9,415 bases of DNA from positions 1 to 9,415 of the forward strand of contig JACQAX010000208.1 of NCBI GenBank assembly GCA_016194795.1. Reading direction: 5' to 3'. The notes under the pieces were generated by a model. That model saw nothing but the letters and a program-made list of their open reading frames with translations, did not search any database and was not told where the DNA came from. The stretch's first letter is position 1; each line of letters opens with the position of its first letter. Shown here piece by piece: positions 1 through 6,214 of this stretch. Made by a program: the position numbers and the translations under genes. The DNA is from Deltaproteobacteria bacterium. GTDB taxonomy: Bacteria; Bdellovibrionota; UBA1018; UBA923.

Positions 1-417
1 AAGTTCGTGTTCGAGCCCATGCGCGAGCTCACCCACGAGCTGCTGAACCTCGGCTTCGAGGTCTGGGTCGTGACCGGCTCACCCCGCTGGTCGGTGCAGG
101 CGGGCGTGAAGGGGTTCGGCATCCCGGCCGACCGGGTGATCGGCACGTCGGTGCTCGTCAAAGGCGGAGTGCTCACCACCGAGCTCGAGCACGAGGTGCC
201 GTACCGCGCCGGCAAAGCCAGGCTGATCGAGAAGATCATCGGCGTCGATCCCCTGTTCGCCGCCGGCAATACCTACTGGGACAAGGAAATGCTCACGCTT
301 GCCACCGAGCTTGCGCTTGCCGTCCACTCGGAAGAGAGGGGCGAGCCCAACCACGAGTCCGAACAGCGGCTCCAGAGGCTTGCCGAGACGAACAAGTGGC
401 TTTCGCAGCGCCTCTGA
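1..417 (+). CDS. HAD-superfamily phosphatase, 3' part (5' end outside window)
   Basis: The frame is open from base 1 and ends in TGA at 415-417, giving 138 residues of the C-terminal part. It looks like a haloacid dehalogenase (HAD) phosphatase of the phosphoserine-phosphatase-like branch. The residue VVTGSP (in-window residues 23-28) fits HAD motif II, with T25 as the conserved Thr/Ser. GKARLIEKI fits motif III with its lysine. AGNTYWDKEML fits motif IV, but the usual GD pair reads GN while the later Asp is kept. The motif I DxDxT nucleophile would lie upstream of the window, so catalytic competence cannot be judged. The family removes phosphate from small metabolites in the cytoplasm; the substrate is not predictable here. 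A gap of 41 bp separates it from def. Confidence 0.75.
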   Translation, partial: KFVFEPMRELTHELLNLGFEVWVVTGSPRWSVQAGVKGFGIPADRVIGTSVLVKGGVLTTELEHEVPYRAGKARLIEKIIGVDPLFAAGNTYWDKEMLTLATELALAVHSEERGEPNHESEQRLQRLAETNKWLSQRL

Positions 418-423
418 CGCGCC

Positions 424-459
424 TTGAAGCGAGTCGCTCGATTTGATACAACCAACGAA
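424..459 (+). promoter_or_regulatory. possible promoter giving a leaderless def mRNA
   Basis: TTGAAG (424-429) and TACAAC (447-452) each match four of six bases of the sigma-70 -35 and -10 boxes and are 17 bp apart. Transcription would start about 7 nt after the -10 box, which is the A of the def ATG at 459. No Shine-Dalgarno sequence precedes that ATG. Both facts fit a leaderless transcript, but the box matches are only moderate. Confidence 0.3.
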
Positions 460-1013
460 TGTCGATCCTCAAAGTCGCCCGCATGGGCCACCCCGTTCTT
501 CGCCAGGTCGCCGTTCCCGTCAAAGAGAAGGAGATCAAAACTCCTGAGTTCCAGCAGTTCATCGACGACATGATCGAGACGATGCACGAGTACGAGGGCG
601 TGGGCTTGGCAGCGCCTCAGGTGCACCGCTCGATCCGCCTGGCCATCATCGAGATTCAGGACAACCCGCGCTACAAGGAAGAAGATCCCATCGGGCTTCA
701 GGTATTCATCAACCCCGAGGTGACGGTGCTCTCCGACAAGAAGAGCAGCTACTGGGAAGGCTGCCTGAGCGTCCCCGGCCTGCGCGGCCTCGTGGCGCGC
801 CCCGAGAAGGTCAAGGTGAAGTACCTCGACCGTGACGGCAAAGCCAAAGAGCTCGTCGGCGACGGTTTCCTCGCCACGGTTCTGCAGCACGAGTTCGACC
901 ACCTGAACGGCAAGCTCTACATCGATAGCCTGGTCGACACGACCAAGCTCGTCTTCGAGCAGGAGTTCGACCGGTATTTCACCAAGGACGAGAACGAAGA
1001 GCTCGACGACTGA
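459..1013 (+). CDS. def: peptide deformylase
   Basis: Peptide deformylase removes the N-formyl group from the starting methionine of new proteins at the ribosome, using a bound metal (usually Fe2+). All three family motifs are present: GVGLAAPQ (residues 47-54), EGCLS with metal-ligand Cys102, and QHEFDHLNG with metal ligands His144 and His148 and catalytic Glu145. The length of 184 residues is slightly above the usual 165-180, because of an acidic C-terminal tail (KDENEELDD). The ATG at 459 gives the normal N-terminus, with a short strand before the conserved GxPxLR segment (residues 10-15). There is no clear ribosome binding site upstream. No fmt gene, a frequent partner, is seen nearby. 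The identification is firm. Confidence 0.97.
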   Translation: MSILKVARMGHPVLRQVAVPVKEKEIKTPEFQQFIDDMIETMHEYEGVGLAAPQVHRSIRLAIIEIQDNPRYKEEDPIGLQVFINPEVTVLSDKKSSYWEGCLSVPGLRGLVARPEKVKVKYLDRDGKAKELVGDGFLATVLQHEFDHLNGKLYIDSLVDTTKLVFEQEFDRYFTKDENEELDD

Positions 1014-1022
1014 AAAAGACCG

Positions 1023-1041
1023 CTGTGTCGCCCTGACACAG
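1023..1041. repeat. perfect inverted repeat (7-bp arms) after def
   Basis: CTGTGTC (1023-1029) and GACACAG (1035-1041) are perfect reverse complements around a 5-base centre, starting 10 bases after the def stop. On the plus strand no T-run follows, so it is not a standard intrinsic terminator for def. On the minus strand it is followed by a T-run (the A-run at 1014-1018), but no minus-strand gene approaches it. It may be an RNA hairpin that stabilises or ends the def mRNA, or a protein-binding dyad about 75-95 bp upstream of the predicted lipoprotein transcription start. Confidence 0.6.
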
Positions 1042-1092
1042 GTCACAGGCGGGTTGCCTCGCGCAAGTCGCTTGATTTGCTCAGCACCGTCC

Positions 1093-1108
1093 TGGCATCG
1101 ACCCTGCA
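1093..1108 (+). promoter_or_regulatory. candidate sigma-54 (-24/-12) promoter for the lipoprotein gene
   Basis: TGGCAT (1093-1098), five bases, then CTGCA (1104-1108) fits the sigma-54 pattern TGGCAC-N5-TTGCA with two mismatches. The invariant GG and GC pairs are 12 bp apart as required. It would start transcription near 1119, giving a leader of about 50 nt that includes the AGGAGGG ribosome site. Sigma-54 promoters need an enhancer-binding protein acting from upstream, and the dyad at 1023-1041 is at a plausible distance. No convincing sigma-70 promoter was seen in the same gap. Confidence 0.4.
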
Positions 1109-1168
1109 CTTGGCCTGGTCAGGCGCCCACCCGCTTTTTGGGGGACCTTTCCAGTCCAGGAGGGACTT

Positions 1169-2698
1169 ATGCCGAGAAAATCCCGTATTTCGGGCCTTAC
1201 GTTCCTGTTTCCGCTTCTCATCGTGGGGTGCACGACGCTTCCCAAGACTTTCAAGGTATCTATTCCCGCCGCGGACACGACGGCTCCTTCGATCGCGCTC
1301 GACGTTTCGATCAATACTTCGGGCGCTCAATGGGTCGTCGCGACGCCGGATTATCCGTGGTCGCCGACCACCCGCCCTTCGAGCGTTTCGAATGGCGATC
1401 GAACCGTGCCTCTCGTCATTGATGGCAAGATCCTGGTCACCGCCGGAGCGTTCGACGGGGGAGGCGTCAAGGAGGTCACGATCGTCGAGCTCGACAATAA
1501 CGCCACGATGACCGATCCGGAGACGAATTCAAGCCAGGCCGAAGACACGGCAAGCGGGCGCGTGGCGCCCGGCAATCTCTTGAACGCGAGGGCCGTCACT
1601 GGGATTCACCAGCTCAAGCCCATGCGCTTCCGTGCCATGGCGAAGGATTACCACGACGTGCCGATCTCCTCACCCATTCTCACGGTCGTTCCGCAGCCTC
1701 TCGTCACGCTTCAGCAGGAAGGGTTCGAGTCGACCGTCGGAGAGCCGGTGCAGATCTGCGCGACACTCGGTCGCGGCGTGACGAGCCTGAGATGGGCACA
1801 CTGGGGCGAGCGGTCTCAGGACTTTCCGAGCGACCCAAACGATCCGCGGCGCCAGCACGTGACGGATCCGGGAAGGCATTGCTTCAGTGCAACTCCGACG
1901 CTGGCTACCGCCTACCATTACGACGTCATTGCCACGGGCCCCTACGACCTGGTCTACAAGGCCACCGCGACGGTCACCGTCCACGCTCGGCCGAGCGTGA
2001 CCATCGGAAGCTTCCCTCGCCAGGGTCCGATCGGGCAGAGCGTGCGTGTCCCCGTCAGCACGAGCGGCGAAGTGAGTACGCTCTATTGGTACGATGTCGA
2101 TCGTTCCAGCGATCATCACGCTCTTCCGAACGGTGGCGGCACCATTCCGCTGACGCGCGAAGAGGGGACGAAGTCCTACAAAGTGGCTGCTCGAAATAGC
2201 CTCGGAGTGTCGGTGGAGCGGGGATTTGTCGTCGTCGGACGGACTCCGGAACCTTCGGGGTCCTCCGGGTCGTCCGGCTCATCGGGCGGTTCCTCCGGGG
2301 CGCCTGCTGGTTTCACCGATTGCGATGGCTCACAGGCGGAGTCGGTCCAGACTTACGCGGTCTTTGCCATCAATTACCTCAGCCAGTGCCCGGTCGAGTT
2401 CGATATCCAGGCCTCCAGCCTCGAGAAGGCCAAGCGATGCGTGAGCGACCAGCTCGAAGGGCGCAATGTCGTGGTCGGCCCGGACGGGCTGAGCAGCCAC
2501 TACGTCGCGCTCTTTCAGCCGGGCGGCTACTGCGGAGTGTTCGGCCCATTCATCGCCGACTCCGCCGCGCATGCCGTGACGTGTGCTCAGGTGACCAACT
2601 GCAACAACTGCAGTGGCGAAGACATTACCTCGGCCGCGACGCTTCCGGACGGCAGCGTCAATAACACGTTCCTTGCGACGTGGTGCTCAAACCACTGA
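1169..2698 (+). CDS. outer-surface lipoprotein with Ig-like segments, Ser/Gly linker and Cys-rich C-terminal domain
   Basis: I do not recognise the family. The start ATG is supported by AGGAGGG 4 nt upstream. Residues 1-20 are a signal peptide with a charged n-region, and IVGC (18-21) is a good lipobox, so Cys21 should be lipidated after signal peptidase II cleavage. Residues about 32-172 look beta-rich. Residues about 175-272 resemble an Ig/PKD-like sandwich with Cys197 and Cys238 able to pair, and 275-357 look like a second one. A Ser/Gly linker (363-377) leads to a C-terminal domain (about 380-509) with eight cysteines, suggesting several disulfides formed outside the cytoplasm. No catalytic motif was found; adhesion or binding is only a guess. 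Base composition looks less GC-rich than its neighbours. It ends 11 bp from the convergent methyltransferase gene. Confidence 0.85.
   Translation: MPRKSRISGLTFLFPLLIVGCTTLPKTFKVSIPAADTTAPSIALDVSINTSGAQWVVATPDYPWSPTTRPSSVSNGDRTVPLVIDGKILVTAGAFDGGGVKEVTIVELDNNATMTDPETNSSQAEDTASGRVAPGNLLNARAVTGIHQLKPMRFRAMAKDYHDVPISSPILTVVPQPLVTLQQEGFESTVGEPVQICATLGRGVTSLRWAHWGERSQDFPSDPNDPRRQHVTDPGRHCFSATPTLATAYHYDVIATGPYDLVYKATATVTVHARPSVTIGSFPRQGPIGQSVRVPVSTSGEVSTLYWYDVDRSSDHHALPNGGGTIPLTREEGTKSYKVAARNSLGVSVERGFVVVGRTPEPSGSSGSSGSSGGSSGAPAGFTDCDGSQAESVQTYAVFAINYLSQCPVEFDIQASSLEKAKRCVSDQLEGRNVVVGPDGLSSHYVALFQPGGYCGVFGPFIADSAAHAVTCAQVTNCNNCSGEDITSAATLPDGSVNNTFLATWCSNH
2255..2299 (+). repeat. Ser-Ser-Gly tandem repeat encoding a flexible linker
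   Basis: The unit Ser-Ser-Gly occurs four times in residues 363-377 of the lipoprotein, three in tandem and the last after one extra Gly. The codons vary (tcc, tcg, tca for Ser; ggg, ggc, ggt for Gly), so the repeat is kept at protein level rather than being a recent DNA duplication. It separates the beta-sandwich part from the Cys-rich domain. Confidence 0.8.
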
Positions 2699-2709
2699 GC
2701 GTATCGTCC

Positions 2710-3546
2710 CTATTGACGGAACTGTTCGAGCCGCGAGAGCCGCTCGAAATCTTCCGGCGAGATCGGCGCGGGCCCCGCCGGGCTCGCGCCGAGCGGCGCG
2801 GCGGCGTGCGAGATGCGCACGGTCTTGAACCAGTCGCTGCGCAGCGGCCGTTCGAGCAGCTCGAGCCGGTTGCTTACGATCGTCGTTTCGCGTTTCTCAC
2901 CGACGCCGCAGCCGCGCCCCACGTGAAAGCCCGCCAGCAGGAGCGTCACGCGCACGGCCGTCGAGCAGGTGTAGTTGGTCATGAGGCAGGGCACGTCGTC
3001 CGACAGGCGCGAGCGCAGCAGGCGGAAATGGTCGAGCGACCACATCTCGGGGTTTCCGGACGGCGAGTAGGGGTCGTAGAAAATAGCGTGCGGGCTCGGC
3101 AACGGCGTAGCGCTCGCCAGCAGCTCGCCGAAGTCGCTCAGATGAAGGCGCCAGCGCAGCCCGGGGCGCAGCGTGATGTCGCGCAGGTGCAGCAGACTGC
3201 GCAGGTCGCTTTCGTGGGGAACCAGGTAGCCGAGCTCGCTCGAGTGCTTGAGGGCGAACTTGATGGGCGCGATGGTGTGGTCGAAGCTGTGGATCTCGAT
3301 CTCGGCCGTCGACTCGCGCAGCGCCTCGATGGCCGTGAGCACGTTGGCGGCGGCGCCGAAGCCGACGTCCCAGATCACGAACGGCGGGGCGGACGCGGCG
3401 GCGCGCTCGAAAAGGCGCGGCTGGCGCACGTGCAGGATGCCGGCCTCCATGCGCGGGCCCGTTACGGGATGGAACGTCTCGAGGTTCTTCAGCGCCCGGA
3501 GGCTCTTGATGCCCGACTTGAGGGTGACCAGCTCGAACTCAGCCAA
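2710..3546 (-). CDS. MnmC-N-like SAM-dependent methyltransferase (stand-alone)
   Basis: This 278-residue protein looks like the methyltransferase half of MnmC, which in gamma-proteobacteria finishes 5-methylaminomethyl-2-thiouridine at the tRNA wobble position. Visible features are a SAM-binding motif I (WDVGFGAAAN, 59-68), a motif IV-like FYDPYSPSGNPEMWS segment (156-170, compare DAFSPxxNPxxW in MnmC) and GEKRETTIVSN (216-226, compare the GKKRE segment in MnmC). The FAD-dependent oxidase half of fused MnmC is absent, as in several lineages with single-domain forms. The start is TTG at 3544-3546, 3 bp after the thioesterase stop, with AAGGGG (3561-3556) 9 nt upstream; no better ATG or GTG keeps the N-terminus. 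It is the last gene of a three-gene block and may be translationally coupled. The exact substrate is uncertain. Confidence 0.75.
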   Translation of the reverse strand: MAEFELVTLKSGIKSLRALKNLETFHPVTGPRMEAGILHVRQPRLFERAAASAPPFVIWDVGFGAAANVLTAIEALRESTAEIEIHSFDHTIAPIKFALKHSSELGYLVPHESDLRSLLHLRDITLRPGLRWRLHLSDFGELLASATPLPSPHAIFYDPYSPSGNPEMWSLDHFRLLRSRLSDDVPCLMTNYTCSTAVRVTLLLAGFHVGRGCGVGEKRETTIVSNRLELLERPLRSDWFKTVRISHAAAPLGASPAGPAPISPEDFERLSRLEQFRQ

Positions 3547-3549
3547 GCC

Positions 3550-4056
3550 TCACGACCCCTTGCGCTTCTTCTGGAGCTCGGCCTTCAGCGTGAGGCGCGA
3601 CTGCCGGCGAAGCTGCGCGTGCTCCCAGCGTCGTTTTTCGACGTCGGTCACCGGCACGACCTGCGGCACGGGCTGGGGCTTGCCGCTCTTGTCGAGCGCG
3701 ACGAACGTCAGATACGACGTCGCCACGTGCGTGCGAGTGGCCGTGTACGGGTTCTCGCTCTCGAGACGGACTCCGATCTCCATCGAGGTGCGCCCCGTGA
3801 AGTTCACGCTCGCCAGGATGTTGACGACCTCGCCGAGCTTCACCGGCGCGACGAAGGCGAGCGCGTCGATGCTCGCGGTCACGGCCGTCATGCGCGCGTG
3901 GCGCATCGCCGCGGTGGCCGCCGCGATGTCGATCCACGCCATGAGCTGTCCGCCGAAGATCGTGCCCAGCGCGTTGGTGTGGCTGGGAAGCACGAGCTCC
4001 GTCATCTGGACGACCGAATCGCTGACGGGACGGGATCCTGGTTTTGACGACGGCAT
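3550..4056 (-). CDS. hotdog-fold acyl-CoA thioesterase (YciA/BACH type)
   Basis: The 168-residue protein carries the single hotdog domain of the YciA/cytosolic acyl-CoA hydrolase group, which splits acyl-CoA into free fatty acid and CoA. The hallmark is NALGTIFGGQLMAWID (28-43), with Asn28 and Asp43 as the expected active-site residues, followed by the alpha-helix AAATAAMRHAR. A second conserved stretch (about 66-93, AFVAPVKLGEVVNILASVNFTGRTSMEIGV region) forms the sheet. A basic tail (about 141-168, KRRW to KKRKGS) extends past the fold. The ATG at 4056 is chosen; Met18 is a possible later start. There is no Shine-Dalgarno sequence, but TAAGAT lies at 4068-4063, placed so that a transcript could begin near the ATG. 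It follows the Lnb_N gene after 21 bp. The substrate chain length cannot be read from sequence. Confidence 0.88.
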   Translation of the reverse strand: MPSSKPGSRPVSDSVVQMTELVLPSHTNALGTIFGGQLMAWIDIAAATAAMRHARMTAVTASIDALAFVAPVKLGEVVNILASVNFTGRTSMEIGVRLESENPYTATRTHVATSYLTFVALDKSGKPQPVPQVVPVTDVEKRRWEHAQLRRQSRLTLKAELQKKRKGS

Positions 4057-4077
4057 GCCGTCATCTTAGCGCCAATT

Positions 4078-5169
4078 CTAGATGTGCGCCATCCCGGCGT
4101 GGTGGCTTTCGGGAAGCGGCTGCAGGCTCGACTGGGGCTGCGGCGCCGCGGGCTTGGGCGGCTGCTGCGCGGCCTTCGAGGCGGCGAGCTCGTCGGCGGT
4201 CGAACGGCGGATCTCGTTGGCCGGATCGATCACGTTCTTGCCCGTGGCCGGGTTCTTCACGTTCAGGAGCGTCTCGCGCAGCTTCTTGGGCAGGAACATC
4301 GCCTGGCCCGTGGTGATCGGCTTCTGGGTGAGCTCGTCGCCGAAGAAGTAGTTGTGGAACGACTTCACGATCGGCTGGTCGGCGCCGACCAGGCCCTGCA
4401 TCGAGGCTTCGCCCTTCTTGAGCGCGTCGTAGAACTGCTTCGACGAGCTGAACTTCTTGGGAATGCCCATCATCTGCAGCATCATGATCGCGTCGCCGAG
4501 CATCCGTTCCTGGTTGGGCGGGACGAGCGTCATCATGTGGCTCGGGCTGTCGGCGATCGCTTCGTCGATCGAGCCGAGCACCTCGTCCTGGATGGACGAA
4601 TCGAGTTTATAGTCGAGCTCGAGGCGCGGGCCGGCGCCCAGGACCTTATCGTCGAAAAGATGGTCGCGCACGCGCGTGGCGCAGTTGTTCCTGTAGTTGT
4701 CGTAGTTGTACTCGCCGGCCTTCATGTCGGCGTCGAGCTGCGCGACGAGCTCTTTCGCCTGGTCGTCGGAGAGGCTCAGCTCGTCGATCGTGACGGTGCG
4801 GAAGCTGTCGGGCCGGGGGGCGATGTAACGGTATTTGAGGATGATCGGGAAGCGCGTCTTCTCGTCCACCTGCGCCATCGGGCTCTGAAAGCGGCTCGCG
4901 TTGGTCTTCACCTTCGAGTCGAACAGGTCCTGGAAGGCCTGCATCGGGTCGGGGTTGCGGAAGACCTTGGCCGGGTTGACCGCGCCGTACTCATACAACG
5001 TCGCGCTCGCGGTGGAGACGTCGGGGTTCTCGACCATGACCATCGTGTGTCCGAACGACTCGAAAACCACGGGGCCGGGAGAAACGGTGACGAGGGAAAC
5101 TTTGAGGTTCGCCGAAGCAAGGCCGGCGGTCGAGAGCAACAGAGCGAGAGCCAGGGGAAGGTGGCGCAC
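4078..5169 (-). CDS. periplasmic Lnb_N/DUF4105 family protein
   Basis: The 363-residue product starts with a clear Sec signal peptide (MRHLPLALALLLSTAGLASA, 1-20, cleavage after Ala20). The mature part fits the DUF4105 family, now named for the N-terminal periplasmic domain of Lnb, a lipoprotein N-acyltransferase. The two family hallmarks are ESFGHTM (37-43, His41) and YNYDNYRNNCATRVRD (154-169, Cys163). Cys163 is the only cysteine in the protein, and with His41 it would make a thiol-type active site as in NlpC/P60-like folds. No C-terminal membrane segments follow; instead there is a Pro/Gln/Ala-rich tail (about 329-363). The GTG start is fixed by AAGGAG (5181-5176) 6 nt upstream and by the signal peptide. 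It is the first gene of the minus-strand block. Lipoprotein acylation is an inference; no substrate is shown. Confidence 0.8.
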   Translation of the reverse strand: MRHLPLALALLLSTAGLASANLKVSLVTVSPGPVVFESFGHTMVMVENPDVSTASATLYEYGAVNPAKVFRNPDPMQAFQDLFDSKVKTNASRFQSPMAQVDEKTRFPIILKYRYIAPRPDSFRTVTIDELSLSDDQAKELVAQLDADMKAGEYNYDNYRNNCATRVRDHLFDDKVLGAGPRLELDYKLDSSIQDEVLGSIDEAIADSPSHMMTLVPPNQERMLGDAIMMLQMMGIPKKFSSSKQFYDALKKGEASMQGLVGADQPIVKSFHNYFFGDELTQKPITTGQAMFLPKKLRETLLNVKNPATGKNVIDPANEIRRSTADELAASKAAQQPPKPAAPQPQSSLQPLPESHHAGMAHI

Positions 5170-5205
5170 AGAGGACTCCTTAAGAGGGATTGGTTCGACC
5201 GCGTA

Positions 5206-5235
5206 GTAATACCATTAACCGTGTAAAATGGTCAA
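5206..5235 (-). promoter_or_regulatory. sigma-70-type extended -10 promoter for the Lnb_N block
   Basis: Read on the minus strand, TTGACC (5235-5230, five of six bases of the -35) is followed after 18 bp by TATTAC (5211-5206, four of six of the -10), preceded by TGG, the extended -10 TGn element. Transcription would start near 5199, leaving about 30 nt before the GTG start at 5169 with a proper AAGGAG site between. Confidence 0.5.
5211..5232. repeat. inverted repeat ACCATT-N10-AATGGT inside the promoter spacer
   Basis: ACCATT (5211-5216) and AATGGT (5227-5232) are exact reverse complements with a 10-base centre. The dyad covers the spacer and touches both boxes of the minus-strand promoter, and overlaps the plus-strand TAAAAT box, so a bound dimer could control both directions. 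Arms of 6 bp in AT-rich DNA can occur by chance. Confidence 0.4.
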
Positions 5236-5295
5236 CTAAATCTTAGGGCTTGAATTTATTAGGGTTTTTAGGTGCGACGTGTTAAGGCCGGTGCT

Positions 5296-6147
5296 ATGTC
5301 CTCGTCGAGGCTGAGCCTCTTGCTCCTCTGCAATGTTTTCTGGTCGAGCTCGTACGCCATCAGCAAGTCGCTCATGGAGACCTATTCCCCGATGGAGATC
5401 GCTTTCCTGCGCTTCTTCACGGCGGGGGTCCCGTTGGCGATCTACTGCGCGTTCTTTCGCGCGCCGGGCGCGAAGCGTTCTTATTACGCCGCCTGGCTTG
5501 CCGACCTGCGCCCGCTCGACCTCCGGCTCGTCACCGTCGGCCTGCTCACGTTCTTCGTGTCGCCGTACTGCCAGCTGATGCTGGGCGAGCGACTTCGCGC
5601 GCGCCAGCTCGTCTCGATCGCGCTGGCGCTCGTGGGCGCGAGCATCGTGAGCGACCTGACGTGGGACAAGCTGCGGAGCTTCAGCGACGCGCGACTCGTC
5701 GGAAACTCGATCTTCTTCGTGTCGATGCTGAGCGAGGCGGCCTATTCGGCCGTCGCCAAGCCGGTGCTCGACCGCCGCGCGCCGGTGCTGTTCCTCGGCG
5801 TCGCGGTCTGGGTCGGGATCGCACTCCTGTTCTCTTACAACATGATCGTCGACGGACCGGCGCGAATGGCCGGCCTCGTGCCGCTCTTCCAGCGCGCGAA
5901 TCCCCTCGACTTCGCGATCCTGGCGCATCTCGGTCTCGGCTGCACGGTTTTCGGCTATCTTTGCTGGATGATCGCGCTCACCGACACTCCCGTGTCGGTC
6001 ATCGCCGTCACGCTCTATCTCCAGCCGGTGCTCGGCGTATTTTGGGGCCACCTCATTCTGCGCGAGGCGATCACGATGTCGACGTTCACGGGCGGCGCGT
6101 TGCTCCTGCTTGCCGTTTGGCTCGGAAGCCGGCTGCGTCGCGTCTGA
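5296..6147 (+). CDS. EamA/DMT-family transporter, apparently lacking one helix
   Basis: This inner-membrane protein belongs to the drug/metabolite transporter superfamily, which has two EamA repeats and usually ten helices. The second half is normal: helices near residues 130-150, 156-178 and three more, with the family stretch LYLQPVLGVFWGHLILRE. The first half has helices at about 5-25, 32-52 and 75-92, then goes straight from SPYCQLM to LGERLRARQ, so the expected fourth helix is missing. Aligning the two halves by eye needs a gap of about 28 residues there, in frame. The length is 283, shorter than the common 290-310. The ATG at 5296 is preferred, with AAGG 8 nt upstream; a GTG at 5272 would add eight residues. 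The substrate is unknown, and export function may be impaired. Confidence 0.85.
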   Translation: MSSSRLSLLLLCNVFWSSSYAISKSLMETYSPMEIAFLRFFTAGVPLAIYCAFFRAPGAKRSYYAAWLADLRPLDLRLVTVGLLTFFVSPYCQLMLGERLRARQLVSIALALVGASIVSDLTWDKLRSFSDARLVGNSIFFVSMLSEAAYSAVAKPVLDRRAPVLFLGVAVWVGIALLFSYNMIVDGPARMAGLVPLFQRANPLDFAILAHLGLGCTVFGYLCWMIALTDTPVSVIAVTLYLQPVLGVFWGHLILREAITMSTFTGGALLLLAVWLGSRLRRV

Positions 6148-6214
6148 GCGGCGACCGGGCGGCCCACAATACCTTCAATGCACGCGCCGGGAATTTGTTG
6201 GTAGCTCTTCTCCC

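Larger units (their letters stand above)
1014..1168. other. intergenic region between def and the lipoprotein gene
   Basis: This 155-bp gap holds, in order, an A-run just after the def stop, a perfect dyad (1023-1041), a sigma-54-like promoter (1093-1108) and a strong Shine-Dalgarno sequence AGGAGGG (1158-1164) placed 4 nt before the ATG at 1169. No small open frame with convincing coding character was seen in it. Confidence 0.7.
5170..5295. promoter_or_regulatory. divergent control region between Lnb_N and transporter genes
   Basis: This 126-bp AT-rich stretch contrasts with the GC-rich genes on both sides. On the minus strand it holds the extended -10 promoter described separately and the AAGGAG site of the Lnb_N gene. 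On the plus strand TAAAAT (5224-5229) is a good -10 box but no good -35 lies 16-18 bp upstream of it, and a weak AAGG (5284-5287) precedes the transporter ATG. Confidence 0.6.

Noticed and set aside
1014..1045. An intrinsic terminator for def
   Set aside because: The hairpin is perfect, but no T-run follows it on the plus strand; the only T-run fits the minus direction, where no gene needs it.
2691..2712. A two-way terminator between the convergent lipoprotein and methyltransferase genes
   Set aside because: The gap between the two stops is only 11 bp and shows no stem-loop with a T-run on either strand.
2680..4047. A long plus-strand open frame over the methyltransferase and thioesterase genes
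   Set aside because: It is Arg-rich and motif-free, and spans two clear minus-strand genes with family signatures.
4084..5226. A long plus-strand open frame opposite the Lnb_N gene
   Set aside because: It mirrors the codon positions of a real GC-rich gene, is rich in Arg, Val and His without any recognisable motif, and the opposite strand has a signal peptide, a ribosome site and family motifs.
5272..5295. GTG at 5272 as the transporter start
   Set aside because: It adds eight residues with no family support. The ATG at 5296 gives a standard DMT N-terminus and has a weak AAGG upstream.
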